Of a DNA stretch of 64,000 nucleotides, positions 27,704 through 39,705 are shown piece after piece. The stretch spans positions 1 through 64,000 of the forward strand of contig JAIXUI010000009.1 of the NCBI GenBank assembly GCA_027484125.1, in the 5' to 3' direction. Source of the DNA: Bacteroidota bacterium (GTDB lineage Bacteria > Bacteroidota > Bacteroidia > UBA7662 > JAIXUI01). The translations under genes were made by a program, and so were the position numbers. Each line of letters begins with the position of its first letter. Position 1 is the stretch's first letter. Below the pieces are notes generated by a model. That model did not search any database, had not been told where the DNA came from, and saw nothing but the letters and a program-made list of their open reading frames with translations.

Positions 27704-28072
27704 TTATTTGGATGAATCGGCAGGTGCAGGCGTTGAGGATGCCGGCTGCTGAGCTGCCGGCTGTTGAGCTGCCGGTGCTGGAACCGCAGGTAGATCTTGG
27801 ATCTTCTCTTGTAGTTTGGAGCGAGTAGTACCTGCTTCTGTGGCTTCATCTCTTGGAATCCAGATGTTGATGGCCATTGACAACACAAATAATACAATAG
27901 CGAGTGTCCATGTCATGCGTTCAACCAAGTCGTTGGTTTTTTTGACACCCATGATTTGACTTCCACCGCTAAAGTTCGAGGCTAATCCGCCTCCTTTAGG
28001 TTTCTGTATCAAAACAACTAGGATCAGGAGAACACAAACGATGGCGATGAGTATGGTAATGAAGGTTAGCAT
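27704..28072 (-). CDS. secG: Preprotein translocase subunit SecG
   Basis: 122-residue SecG, an accessory subunit of the SecYEG channel in the inner membrane. First helix LTFITILIAIVCVLLILVVLIQ, then the conserved cytoplasmic loop QKPKGGGLASNFSGG, then the second helix MTWTLAIVLFVLSMAINIW. The tail is long and rich in Ala, Pro and Gln (PAVPAPAAQQPAAQQP), as often in this phylum. Its ATG shares one base with the preceding stop (TGATG). Confidence 0.93.
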   Translation of the reverse strand: MLTFITILIAIVCVLLILVVLIQKPKGGGLASNFSGGSQIMGVKKTNDLVERMTWTLAIVLFVLSMAINIWIPRDEATEAGTTRSKLQEKIQDLPAVPAPAAQQPAAQQPASSTPAPADSSK

Positions 28073-29367
28073 CAGATTTTGGTTTTCAGTTCTTGGATTT
28101 TGGCGGCAAATAAAAGCGTTTTGTCAGGAAACTGCAAAAGCAACTTTTCATAAACTGCTAATGCTCGCTTCCATTCTTCCTGACTTTCGTAAATTTTAGC
28201 GAGTGTTTCAGAGACTGGTATGAGGTTTTCGTCTAAGCTATCTTTCGCGATTTGCTGCAGATTAAAGCTGTTTTTCTCTCCACTTTCGGCTTTTTTAACC
28301 CTGTCAAGTGCCTCTTTTTGCAGACTAGGGCCGGCCGTTTCATCCAGCTTTAAATATTCTGCATTCATGTGCTCCTGATACAACTTTTCCAATGGGTCAT
28401 TGGCGTTAATGGCCTGTTCCGGAGCTGTTACGGCTTCTTGAATATTAGCATCCGCTTCCGAAGATTGGTCAATTACTTGTGTTCTTCTCTCCTGAATCCA
28501 ACTCAACCATTGGGCGAAAGTCATTTCAGGATTGCTCCCTATTGGTTCTTCCAGGAGGGTTATTTGGTCTTTTTCGGTAATTGGTGCTTCTTCTGAAGTT
28601 ACATCGTGCTCAACTGATGCGATGTCATTATCTGGATGATGAGTCTGAAATTCTTCTAATTTAACCTCAACTCCAGATTCAATCTGCTCCTCTGCTTCTA
28701 GGCTTCTAAAGTTTGTGTTTTCTTGATTTTCTGCCTGATTAGTTCCAACTTGATCGGGTTCTTCTTCTTCACCAATTTGCTCGATAGCAACTTCGTGGAC
28801 AATGGTTAATCCAGGTTCAAGTTGAATCTCCGCTTCAATTGTATTAGATGCGGACTTAGTAATTTCTTCGAAAATCTCCAGTTCAGGTTCAGCCTCAATA
28901 ACGTTCTCTACTTCACTCGAAGCTGATTCTGCAATTGGATGATCAATCGTTAGTTCAGGTTCAGGCTCAATAACGTTCTCTACTTCACTCGAAGCATACT
29001 CTTCAACTGATTGATTAATAGCCAGTTCTTGTTCAGATTGAATGATTTTTTCCACCTCGCTATCTTGGTTAATAGCGATTTCATGGACAACATTGGAAAT
29101 ACTAGCATGCTCATTTTCCATGGGTAACGGATCAGAAATTGCAGCAAGATCATCCCATAAAAACAATTCTTCAGGTGCTAAAGCCACCACTTTTCGTTGC
29201 TGTGCGTCTAAAAGAAGGTGTTTGTTATGTTTGTAAATCCTCCATAAACAAACCTGCAAAGCAGTAAATGCGGGGTAAGTTGCTGCCAATTGTTGTAGCA
29301 ATATCACCTGTTCCGGATTTACCTCCTTTGGATGACTCAACCAGTATTTCAATTCTTGCTGTTGCAT
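28072..29367 (-). CDS. Acidic repeat protein of the lptE-secG operon
   Basis: 431 residues from the ATG giving MQQQELKYWLSHP, one base after the lptE stop; the track start is an extension. No named family recognised. The N-terminal 90 residues and the C-terminal 90 (ETLAKIYESQEEWKRALAVYEKLLLQFPDK, a TPR-like pair) look folded, while the middle is very acidic and low in complexity. A 24-residue unit, ASSEVENVIEPEPELTID..., occurs twice in tandem with near-identical DNA (72-bp direct repeat around 28880-28995), plus decayed copies. A similar TPR-ended gene stands between lptE and secG in other Bacteroidota. Role unknown, plausibly envelope-related by position. Confidence 0.6.
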   Translation of the reverse strand: MQQQELKYWLSHPKEVNPEQVILLQQLAATYPAFTALQVCLWRIYKHNKHLLLDAQQRKVVALAPEELFLWDDLAAISDPLPMENEHASISNVVHEIAINQDSEVEKIIQSEQELAINQSVEEYASSEVENVIEPEPELTIDHPIAESASSEVENVIEAEPELEIFEEITKSASNTIEAEIQLEPGLTIVHEVAIEQIGEEEEPDQVGTNQAENQENTNFRSLEAEEQIESGVEVKLEEFQTHHPDNDIASVEHDVTSEEAPITEKDQITLLEEPIGSNPEMTFAQWLSWIQERRTQVIDQSSEADANIQEAVTAPEQAINANDPLEKLYQEHMNAEYLKLDETAGPSLQKEALDRVKKAESGEKNSFNLQQIAKDSLDENLIPVSETLAKIYESQEEWKRALAVYEKLLLQFPDKTLLFAAKIQELKTKI

Positions 29368-29368
29368 C

Positions 29369-29869
29369 TTACCAGTTGATGAAGGTGCGGTTAAAGATAT
29401 CGTCAACGAGTTGCTTGGTGATTTCGTCGATGAGCTGGTTTTCTACTTCTGCCAGGGTAGGTCGTGTAAAGTCAGCGAATCTGCTGAATTCTTGTTCGTA
29501 ATTTTGTTTTGGATCTTTGGCATTAACAAAGCTGACTTTAACCCTGATAGTCAGTCGGTTAACAGAGGTTCTTTCTCCCGCCACTACAGACGATGGCGCT
29601 ACGGTGTAACCCACAATGGCGCCTTCGAAATGAGCATCTCCTGCATTAGGAACCATCGATAACCTGGTCTCTGTCAAGATTTTATTTCTCATCTTATCAG
29701 AAAGCACTTGAGCCAGCTGTGGTGCTACAAATTCGGCATTGTTGGGGAATTGAATCACCGAAAAGGTTTTCATTTCCGGAGAAATTGAAGCACCACTTAA
29801 ACTGTATATGCCACAAGAATTCAATAAAAAAGCAAGAACTCCCAGAATGCATACTTTAATCCAAGCCAT
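29369..29869 (-). CDS. lptE: LPS-assembly lipoprotein LptE
   Basis: 166-residue lipoprotein with lipobox LLNSC at about 16-20. It should plug the LptD barrel during delivery of lipopolysaccharide to the outer membrane. The segment CGIYSLSGASISPEMKTFSVIQFPN and the later KLTETRLSMVPNAGDAHFEGAIVGY-like stretch (here ILTETRLSMVPNAGDAHFEG) match the Bacteroidota LptE group. It overlaps the end of the sigma-54 activator gene by 14 bases. Confidence 0.85.
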   Translation of the reverse strand: MAWIKVCILGVLAFLLNSCGIYSLSGASISPEMKTFSVIQFPNNAEFVAPQLAQVLSDKMRNKILTETRLSMVPNAGDAHFEGAIVGYTVAPSSVVAGERTSVNRLTIRVKVSFVNAKDPKQNYEQEFSRFADFTRPTLAEVENQLIDEITKQLVDDIFNRTFINW

Positions 29870-31094
29870 ACTCTTTGATTTTACGGTAAAGGGTGCGCTC
29901 CGAGATTCCTAATTCTAGCGAGGCTTGTTTTCTTCTGCCTCCGTGTTTTTGCAAAGCTGAAAGAATCATTCTCTTTTCTACCTCATCAAGAGAAAGGTTT
30001 TCATCTACTTCTTGTATTTGTTCACTATGGTTAGAAGCTGGTTGAATGCTGTAGGTAGTTAAGGCTTGAGTAACGGGATAGCCTCCGGATTCCAACGCTA
30101 ATGGTTTGTTTTCTGTATGTCGGTCACGCAGGATTAATGAAGGATTTTCACTTTTTACTGGAACTGTTATTCCATTAATAAGCCCTCCGACTACCTCTTT
30201 CAAGTTTTCCATCTCCACTTTCAGCTTAAGAATGGCCTCTTTCATGAGGTTAATGTCCTGACTTTCGAACACATTATCCTCTTCTGTATGAAGAGCCATG
30301 GGCATTCTTCTGGGAATTTTAGGTAGGTAATTCAGGATGGCAGTACCGGCAATGTGCCGGCTGGTTTCTAACACCGACATTTGTTCGGTTACATTTCTTA
30401 GCTGGCGGATGTTTCCGGGCCAAGGATATTCAGTAAGAAAATGTCGTGCGTCATCGTCCAAGGTGAGTGGCTGAGTGCGATATTTTTCAGCAAAGTCATT
30501 AGAGAATTTCCTGAAAAGCAGGTAGATATCCTCTTTCCTTTCACGTAACGGTGGAATGATAATCGTAACGGTATTGAGTCTGTAATAAAGGTCTTCTCTA
30601 AACTTGTTTTTTGAAATGGCGGTATGCAAGTCTGCGTTGGTAGCGGCAATTACTCGCACATCTGATTTATGGACTTGTGAAGAACCTACACGAATGTATT
30701 CGCCGGTTTCGAGTAATCTTAGCAAGCGAGCTTGGGTACCGACGGGCATTTCACCTACTTCATCCAGGAAGATGGTGCCTCCGTTTACTGTTTCGAAATA
30801 GCCTTTTCGTGCGTCGTGAGCACCGGTAAAGGAGCCTTTTTCATGTCCAAAAAGCTCTGAGTCGATGGTGCCTTCCGGAATAGCTCCGCAGTTTACTGCT
30901 ATAAATTTGTTGTGCTTGCGAGAGCTTAGCTGGTGGATGATTTGAGAAAACACTTCCTTACCTACACCGCTTTCGCCCCAAATGAGGACAGAAATATCCG
31001 TTGGCGCAACCTGGATGGCTGTGCTGATGGCTCTGTTGAGGGCACTGGAATGCCCAATAATGCCAAAACGTTGTTTAACGCTCGAAATATCCAT
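29856..31094 (-). CDS. Sigma-54 activator without receiver domain
   Basis: 412-residue bacterial enhancer-binding protein. The AAA+ domain starts almost at the N-terminus: Walker A GESGVGKE at 40-47, sigma-54 contact loop GSFTGA at 87-92 and Walker B GGTIFLDEVGEM at 105-116, with the arginine-finger region RDEDLYYRL-like (here REDLYYRLNT). A linker (about 255-365) is followed by a Fis-type helix-turn-helix, KHGGRRKQASLELGISERTL. There is no receiver or other sensory domain, so control must be by expression level or a partner. It shares one base with the miaB stop. Confidence 0.88.
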   Translation of the reverse strand: MDISSVKQRFGIIGHSSALNRAISTAIQVAPTDISVLIWGESGVGKEVFSQIIHQLSSRKHNKFIAVNCGAIPEGTIDSELFGHEKGSFTGAHDARKGYFETVNGGTIFLDEVGEMPVGTQARLLRLLETGEYIRVGSSQVHKSDVRVIAATNADLHTAISKNKFREDLYYRLNTVTIIIPPLRERKEDIYLLFRKFSNDFAEKYRTQPLTLDDDARHFLTEYPWPGNIRQLRNVTEQMSVLETSRHIAGTAILNYLPKIPRRMPMALHTEEDNVFESQDINLMKEAILKLKVEMENLKEVVGGLINGITVPVKSENPSLILRDRHTENKPLALESGGYPVTQALTTYSIQPASNHSEQIQEVDENLSLDEVEKRMILSALQKHGGRRKQASLELGISERTLYRKIKEYGLD

Positions 31095-32512
31095 TATACG
31101 ATTCTGCCAATCAGTGTAGCCTGGGTGCAGGATTCAACTAATACTTGTACGTAATCGCCTTTTTTGGAATTGCCTTTGGGGAAGACAACCATTTTGTTTT
31201 GACTATTTCTGCCACAATGGTCTTCAGCTGTCTTTTTACTTGGTCCTTCTACGAGTACTTCGAAGACTTTTCCCACATCTTTTTGGTTGCTGGCCAATGA
31301 TAAACGATGCTGTACTTCGATGATTTCTGACAAGCGACGGCTTTTCACGTCTTCCGGAATATCGTCTTCATACTTGCGGGCTGCTAAAGTTCCCGGACGC
31401 TCGCTGTACTTGAACATATAGGAAAAATCGTATTGCGAAAACTCCATGATGCTTAAGGTATCCTGATGTTGTGCTTCTGTTTCGCCGCAGAAACCCGCGA
31501 TGATGTCTGAGGTGATGGCGCAATCAGGAAGAATGGTTCTGATACTTCTGATTTTATCCATATACCATTCACGGGTATAAGTACGGTTCATTCGACGAAG
31601 TACTTCCGTGTTTCCTGCCTGAACGGGCAAGTGAATACACTTGCAAATATTCGGGAAGCGAGCCATGGTATGAAGTACCTCGTCGGTGATGTCTTTTGGG
31701 TGAGAAGTGGAGAAGCGAATACGAAGCGAAGGCTCTATTCTGGCGCACATTTCCAATAGATTAGCAAAGTTCACGGGTGCTGAACCTTCTTCCTCCCAGT
31801 GGAAACTATCCACGTTTTGGCCAAGGAGGGTTACTTCTTTGTAGCCTTGGTTCACCAAATCCTGGATTTCTCTAACAATAGTTCGTGGATCACGACTTCT
31901 TTCTCTGCCTCTGGTAAAGGGAACCACGCAGAACGAGCACATATTGTCGCAGCCGCGCATGATGGTAACAAAAGCAAGCACACCATTTCCGCCCAACCGA
32001 ACAGGCGAAATATCCGCGTAGGTTTCTTCTCTGGATAGTAAAACGTTTACCGCTTTCTGTCCGCCTCCGGTCTGCTCCAGCAAGTTGGGAATGTCTTTGT
32101 AGGCATCCGGTCCAACCACCATGTCCACTAACTTTTCCTCATCAAGCAGCTTGGCTTTCAGGCGTTCTGCCATACAGCCGAGTACGCCAATGACCATGTT
32201 GGGGTTTTTGGCTTTAGCTTGCCTGAAGACACTTAGTCTTCCGCGTACTTTTTGTTCGGCGTTATCTCGAATTGAACAGGTATTGATGAAAACCACATCA
32301 GCGTCTTCCAACTGAGGGGTGGTAGCGAAGCCCATGTCTGTCATGATGGAGGCTACAATCTCGCTGTCTGAGAAATTCATCTGACAGCCATAGCTCTCTA
32401 AATAGAGCTTCTTGCCTGTTTCTTTGATTTCTGGTTGAAGTAAAACTTCACCTTGACGCTCTTCGTCGTGAATTTTACTGAATACGTTTCCGGAAAATTG
32501 ATTGCTGCTCAT
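31094..32512 (-). CDS. miaB: tRNA methylthiotransferase MiaB
   Basis: 472-residue radical SAM enzyme that adds a methylthio group to isopentenyl-adenosine at tRNA position 37. The N-terminal cluster uses Cys43 (ESYGCQMN), Cys79 ([12 protein letters not shown]) and Cys113 (LGCMAER); the radical SAM cluster is Cys188/192/195 in [26 protein letters not shown] domain ends the protein. First gene of the operon running through the sigma-54 activator, lptE, the acidic protein and secG, all with overlaps of a few bases. Confidence 0.95.
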   Translation of the reverse strand: MSSNQFSGNVFSKIHDEERQGEVLLQPEIKETGKKLYLESYGCQMNFSDSEIVASIMTDMGFATTPQLEDADVVFINTCSIRDNAEQKVRGRLSVFRQAKAKNPNMVIGVLGCMAERLKAKLLDEEKLVDMVVGPDAYKDIPNLLEQTGGGQKAVNVLLSREETYADISPVRLGGNGVLAFVTIMRGCDNMCSFCVVPFTRGRERSRDPRTIVREIQDLVNQGYKEVTLLGQNVDSFHWEEEGSAPVNFANLLEMCARIEPSLRIRFSTSHPKDITDEVLHTMARFPNICKCIHLPVQAGNTEVLRRMNRTYTREWYMDKIRSIRTILPDCAITSDIIAGFCGETEAQHQDTLSIMEFSQYDFSYMFKYSERPGTLAARKYEDDIPEDVKSRRLSEIIEVQHRLSLASNQKDVGKVFEVLVEGPSKKTAEDHCGRNSQNKMVVFPKGNSKKGDYVQVLVESCTQATLIGRIV

Positions 32513-32522
32513 AATCAGGCAG

Positions 32523-32530
32523 CGAAATTA
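32523..32530 (-). promoter_or_regulatory. Possible promoter of the miaB operon
   Basis: On the - strand TAATTTCG, one mismatch from TAnnTTTG, lies ten bases before the miaB ATG, with TTTG at 32553-32556 about 22 bases further upstream. Confidence 0.35.
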
Positions 32531-32597
32531 CAAATAAAATGAGGGGTTGTGACAAAATGTCAGGATATTGATAGGATAAAGCCTAATCCTTACTAGC

Positions 32598-33465
32598 TCA
32601 GTAAACTGCGACTAACTTTTCAAGCTTTTGTTGGAGAGAAGGAGAAGCTTGGAGCAGAGGAAGGCGGCAATCGGAACCGCAGATGCCAAGAATCTTCATC
32701 AACATTTTAATTCCGGCAGGATTTCCTTCTTCAAATAGTGCTTCTATCAGTTTTAATAAACGATAATGTTGAGTGGAAGCTACATGAAAATTTCCGTCAA
32801 GTCCTGCTTGAACTAAGTTTTTTACCGCCCCAGGCATGGCATTCGCCATTACGGATATCAGTCCGTCAGCGCCAATGGCGAGAAGTGGGAGGGTAAGGAG
32901 GTCATCGCCTGAAATTACTAAAAATCCATCCTGACGTTCTTGAATCAAGTGCATGGATTGAACTAAATCTCCGGATGCCTCTTTTATTCCAATTACGTTT
33001 TTAAAATCTCTTGCAATTCTAAGGGTGGTAGCCGCTGAAAGGTTCGATGCTGTTCTCGATGGAACGTTGTACAAGATTATTGGAAGCGGGCTGGCCTCGG
33101 CCAAGGCTGCATAATGTTGGTAGAGTCCTTCCTGGGTAGGACGATTGTAGTAAGGAGAAACTGAAAGTACTGCGGAAACTTCTTGGGGCAATTGACGAAT
33201 AGATTGAACTAGCTCGACAGTGTTGTTTCCACCTAAGCCTGCGACTACCGGCACTTTATTGTGGCAAACCTCGAGTACTACTTCGAGCACTAGCTTTTTT
33301 TCAGCAGCTGTGAGGGTAGAGGTTTCTGCGGTTGTCCCCAGTGCAACCAGGTAATCGATTCCGCCTTGAATCACATGTTCAGTAATACGTTGAAGTGCCT
33401 GAATGTCAACTTGATTGTCGTCATTGAAAGGGGTAACCAGGGCTACGCCTGCGCCTCTGAACGTG

Positions 33466-33479
<14 letters not shown>
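32598..33479 (-). CDS. dapA: 4-hydroxy-tetrahydrodipicolinate synthase DapA
   Basis: First committed enzyme of diaminopimelate/lysine synthesis, condensing pyruvate with aspartate semialdehyde. 293 residues from the ATG at 33479 (MPENNTF); the TTG in the track is two codons earlier. Catalytic Tyr137 (ILYNVPSRT) and Schiff-base Lys166 (IGIKEASGD) are present, as is the GTTAE motif. The start lies 14 bases inside the preceding gene, ending the cluster dapF-ligA-DUF6913-dapA. Confidence 0.95.
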
Positions 33480-36022
<2,543 letters not shown>

Positions 36023-36814
36023 TTAGAGAGAGATTGAACCTTGAAAGACCGTTTCAACCGGACCTTTCAGCCAAACATCATGAAAATGTCCGGAACTTTC
36101 TGCGATAAAGTGAACTTCCAATTGGCCGCCGAGTGTGTCAATTACCCAATGTTGGGGTCCTGTTTGTTCTTTTTTCCAGGATAAGGCTATGGCTACTGCG
36201 GTGACTCCGGTTCCGCAACTTTCGGTTTCATTTTCTACACCTCGCTCATAGGTCCGTACTTTCACCCGATTGGGTTCAATAGGTTGAATGAAATTAACAT
36301 TGGTGCCTTTTTCTTTGAATCGCGCATTGTATCGAATGGCTTTTCCTTGTTGATAAACCTCAAAACGGTCTAAGTCTTCTACTTGCAGGATGAAGTGTGG
36401 ACTTCCGGTGTCTAGAAAAATACCTCCGTCGATTCGACTGATTTCCTTCACTTCTTTCATTAAAATGCGAAATTCTCCGTCAGGTTCTAAGGCCCCAACA
36501 TGAGGACCATCAGGTGCTAAAAATGTTACTGAATCGCCGGTCCAGATGCCAAGTTCGCGGGTGAAAGCCAAGGCACAACGTCCACCATTGCCGCACATAC
36601 TGCCAATTTTTCCGTCGGAGTTGTAATACACCATTTCGAACTCATAAGCTTCATGATTTTGGATGAGAATCAGTCCATCAGCTCCTATTCCATAATGACG
36701 GTCACATAGCTTCTTGTATGGCTCAGGGGCATGATGTGGAAGCTTTTTATCACGATTGTCAATCAGGATAAAATCGTTTCCAGTTCCATGGGATTTGGTA
36801 AAATTGAAATTCAT
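36023..36814 (-). CDS. dapF: Diaminopimelate epimerase DapF
   Basis: 263-residue epimerase converting LL- to meso-diaminopimelate for peptidoglycan and lysine. The catalytic cysteine pair is Cys74 (SMCGNGGRC) and Cys200 (TESCGTGVTA). It leads a four-gene cluster that also contains dapA, so two steps of the same pathway flank ligA. Confidence 0.95.
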   Translation of the reverse strand: MNFNFTKSHGTGNDFILIDNRDKKLPHHAPEPYKKLCDRHYGIGADGLILIQNHEAYEFEMVYYNSDGKIGSMCGNGGRCALAFTRELGIWTGDSVTFLAPDGPHVGALEPDGEFRILMKEVKEISRIDGGIFLDTGSPHFILQVEDLDRFEVYQQGKAIRYNARFKEKGTNVNFIQPIEPNRVKVRTYERGVENETESCGTGVTAVAIALSWKKEQTGPQHWVIDTLGGQLEVHFIAESSGHFHDVWLKGPVETVFQGSISL

Positions 36815-36884
36815 CTGCGTTAAGAAGTCCTTAAATGTTAAAATCGGTCAACCAAAATTGCAATGCTTGCGTTAGCCTTGTGTG

Positions 36885-36892
36885 ACAAATTT
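36885..36892 (-). promoter_or_regulatory. Candidate -7 element of dapF
   Basis: On the - strand TAAATTTG matches TAnnTTTG, about 70 bases ahead of the dapF ATG. No clear -33 element. Confidence 0.4.
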
Positions 36893-36924
36893 ACAGTCTT
36901 TCTAAACGGCATTCTTTTTGAAAA

Positions 36925-38394
36925 ATGCAAAACATCAAAACACTTAGCATGAAGAAGAACATTGGGATTTTTCTCCTGGCTTTGGCCGGAGGTGCCGCAG
37001 GCGCTGGCCTTGTGAGCTTTTTTACTGGTGGAAAAACCGTAGTTGTTAATGAAACGGGTCAGCCACTTAGTCTGACAAGTTTTCCGAGCAACATCATGGA
37101 ACACCCCAATTTCGTGACTACTTCTGCTCAGGTAACCCCTGCAGTAGTTCACATTAAAACCAAATCTTCAGGTGGTCAATCTTCCGATGAGGAAAGCCGC
37201 TCTTTTGATCCATTCAAGGATTTCTTTGGCGGTGGAGATATGTTTCGACGTGGTCCACAAGAAGGTTCCGGCTCTGGGGTGATCATCAAAAGTGATGGTT
37301 ATATCATTACCAACAACCACGTGATTGAAGGTGCAGATAAAATTGAAGTCGTCCTCAACGACAAACGCTCTTACAACGCTACTTTAGTTGGAACGGACAA
37401 ATCCACTGATATTGCTTTAATTAAAATTGAAGAAGACAATCTTCCTACTGTGAAATACGGCAATTCCGACAACGTTCAAGTTGGAGAATGGGTACTCGCT
37501 GTTGGGAATCCTTTCAACCTTACTTCAACCGTAACAGCCGGAATTGTAAGTGCTAAGGCAAGAAACATTGGAATTTTCCGTGGGGGCGCCAATGTGGAGT
37601 CCTTTATTCAAACCGATGCAGCTGTAAACCCCGGGAACTCAGGTGGCGCTTTAGTAAGCGTGACTGGTGAATTGGTAGGCATCAATACTGCCATTGCTTC
37701 TCAAACTGGTTCTTTCGCCGGATATTCTTTTGCAGTACCTATCAACCTTGCGAAAAAAGTAGTTGAGGATTTAATGACTTATGGCAATGTGCAGCGTGGA
37801 TTCTTGGGTGTACAAATTATGGATGTTAATTCCGATTTAGCCGAAAAGGAAGGTTTGAAAACCATTTCCGGGGTGTTTGTTCAAGATTACTCCCCGAACA
37901 GTGCTGCTGAAGAAGCAGGCATCAAAAAGGGCGATGTGATTGTGGGCGTCTCAGGAAAAGAAGTGAAATCCACGCCAGAATTGCAGGAAATCATTGGCCG
38001 CAAACGTCCGGGTGATAAGGTAGAAATTAAAGTAAATCGTGATGGAAGCATGAAAACTTTCATGGTAACCCTCCGCGATGGCGAAGGCAAAACTGGAATC
38101 ACGAAGAAAGAATCTGTTGAAACTGTAAACGTTTTAGGTGGAGAATTTGAAAGCCTTTCTTCCAAAGAATTAAAGAGCTTGAAACTCAATAATGGCTTGA
38201 AAGTTAAGAAGTTGAATCCTGGTAAATTACGTGAAGCTGGAGTACGTGAAGGATTCATTATCACCAAATTTGATGATGTAGCCATCAGCTCTGCGAAAGA
38301 TCTTGCTAACGCTATCAAGAGCAAATCAGGTGGCGTGCTCATTGAGGGGGTTTACCCCAATGGTTCAAAAGCTTATTATGGCTTTGGCCTTTAA
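36925..38394 (+). CDS. Periplasmic serine protease HtrA/DegP type
   Basis: 489-residue envelope protease and quality-control factor. An N-terminal hydrophobic segment (GIFLLALAGGAAGAGLVSFF) serves as signal or anchor. The trypsin-like domain has the triad His132 (NNHVIEG), Asp162 (STDIALIKI) and Ser239 (NPGNSGGAL), followed by two PDZ domains (about 295-385 and 415-489). The ATG at 36925 is used here; a second Met (MKKNIG) eight codons later would also give a good signal peptide. Confidence 0.92.
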   Translation: MQNIKTLSMKKNIGIFLLALAGGAAGAGLVSFFTGGKTVVVNETGQPLSLTSFPSNIMEHPNFVTTSAQVTPAVVHIKTKSSGGQSSDEESRSFDPFKDFFGGGDMFRRGPQEGSGSGVIIKSDGYIITNNHVIEGADKIEVVLNDKRSYNATLVGTDKSTDIALIKIEEDNLPTVKYGNSDNVQVGEWVLAVGNPFNLTSTVTAGIVSAKARNIGIFRGGANVESFIQTDAAVNPGNSGGALVSVTGELVGINTAIASQTGSFAGYSFAVPINLAKKVVEDLMTYGNVQRGFLGVQIMDVNSDLAEKEGLKTISGVFVQDYSPNSAAEEAGIKKGDVIVGVSGKEVKSTPELQEIIGRKRPGDKVEIKVNRDGSMKTFMVTLRDGEGKTGITKKESVETVNVLGGEFESLSSKELKSLKLNNGLKVKKLNPGKLREAGVREGFIITKFDDVAISSAKDLANAIKSKSGGVLIEGVYPNGSKAYYGFGL

Positions 38395-38433
38395 TCATAC
38401 AGCCTAAGGAAGCAACCCTTAACTTCGCTTACA

Positions 38434-39705
38434 ATGCGTATTAAAGCCTGTTTCCTATTTATTCTGATTTTAATCATGCGGCAGCCTGTGGATGTACAGG
38501 CTGCCGTTTTGTTGATACCGATGGATAAATCCCAAACCAATCATCTTAAGAGTTATGGATTGGCGTATTGGGCTTTGACCAAAGGAGTGGAAGTCAACTG
38601 GATGCTGAATTACCGTGGTGGTAGTTTTTCCATGACCCACAATGTGCTGATTGAGCGCGAGTGTCGCATTCGTGGAATTGGGTTTGAAGTGCTTCCCGAT
38701 GCAAGATTCCAAGCCATTCGCGAGGAGATAGCCGACCCTGCCGCCAATATGGATATCGTGAAGCTAGAGAAGCCTCCTAAAATTGCGGTTTACTCTCCTA
38801 AAACCAAGCAACCTTGGGACGATGCAGTAACCTTGGTGTTAACCTATGCCGAAATTCCCTATGAGGTTGTTTTCGATGATGAAGTGTTGCAGAACAAGCT
38901 TGCCCTTTATGATTGGTTGCACTTGCACCATGAAGATTTTTCTGGTCAATACGGAAAATTCTGGGCTTCATTTGCCAATGCTGCTTGGTACCGCAACGAG
39001 GTTAAAGAAGCTGAAAGCACGGCTAAGAAACATGGTTTCGCTAAGGTTTCCCAGCTCAAGTTGGCGGTAGTGAAACGTATTCGTGAATTCGTATCTGGTG
39101 GTGGTTTTCTCTTCGCCATGTGCTCGGCTACTGACACTTACGATATCGCTTTAGCTGCGGATGGAGTGGATATTTGTGAAAGCATGTTCGATGGAGACGG
39201 TTCTGATCCTCAGGCACAAAGCAAGCTGAACTTCAATAACTGCTTTGCGTTTCATAACTTTCGTTTAAGCCGAAATCCCTACGAATATGAGTATTCCGAT
39301 ATCGACATGACCAATCAACGCATGGGTGTAACGGAAAAAAATGACTTCTTCACTTTGTTCGATTTTTCTGCTAAATGGGATCCTATTCCTTCAATGTTGT
39401 GTCAGTCCCATGAGCAGGTGATCAAAGGATTTATGGGTCAGACTACTTCTTTTAAAAAGAACTTGCTCAAACCGAATGTCTTAGTGATGGGTGAATACAA
39501 GCCTAAATCTGAGGCTCGATACATTCACGGCGAATTCGGAAAAGGAACTTGGACGTTTTACGGCGGCCACGATCCGGAAGATTACCAGCATTTGGTAGAA
39601 GAGCCGCCTACTGATTTGAATCTTTACCCCAACTCACCGGGCTACCGATTGATATTGAACAACATCCTGTTCCCGGCAGCCAAGAAGAAAGAGCAAAAAA
39701 CTTAG
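38434..39705 (+). CDS. Exported conserved protein, often labelled asparagine synthetase B
   Basis: 423 residues with a signal peptide (IKACFLFILILIMRQPVDVQA). From memory close relatives in Bacteroidota databases carry the name asparagine synthetase B, but I see neither an N-terminal catalytic Cys2 nor the SGGxDS pyrophosphatase motif. Visible conserved features are a Rossmann-like start (VLLIPMDKSQTNHLKSYG), LHLHHEDFSGQYGKF, a GGGFLFAMCSATDTYDIAL segment resembling a class I amidotransferase elbow, and HGEFGKGTWTFYGGHDPEDY near the end. A periplasmic ThuA/GATase-like fold is possible. Its stop overlaps the stop of convergent recX. Confidence 0.6.
   Translation: MRIKACFLFILILIMRQPVDVQAAVLLIPMDKSQTNHLKSYGLAYWALTKGVEVNWMLNYRGGSFSMTHNVLIERECRIRGIGFEVLPDARFQAIREEIADPAANMDIVKLEKPPKIAVYSPKTKQPWDDAVTLVLTYAEIPYEVVFDDEVLQNKLALYDWLHLHHEDFSGQYGKFWASFANAAWYRNEVKEAESTAKKHGFAKVSQLKLAVVKRIREFVSGGGFLFAMCSATDTYDIALAADGVDICESMFDGDGSDPQAQSKLNFNNCFAFHNFRLSRNPYEYEYSDIDMTNQRMGVTEKNDFFTLFDFSAKWDPIPSMLCQSHEQVIKGFMGQTTSFKKNLLKPNVLVMGEYKPKSEARYIHGEFGKGTWTFYGGHDPEDYQHLVEEPPTDLNLYPNSPGYRLILNNILFPAAKKKEQKT

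Noticed and set aside
27649-27897. 82-codon ORF overlapping secG
   Set aside because: It is another frame of secG and runs through the operon terminator.
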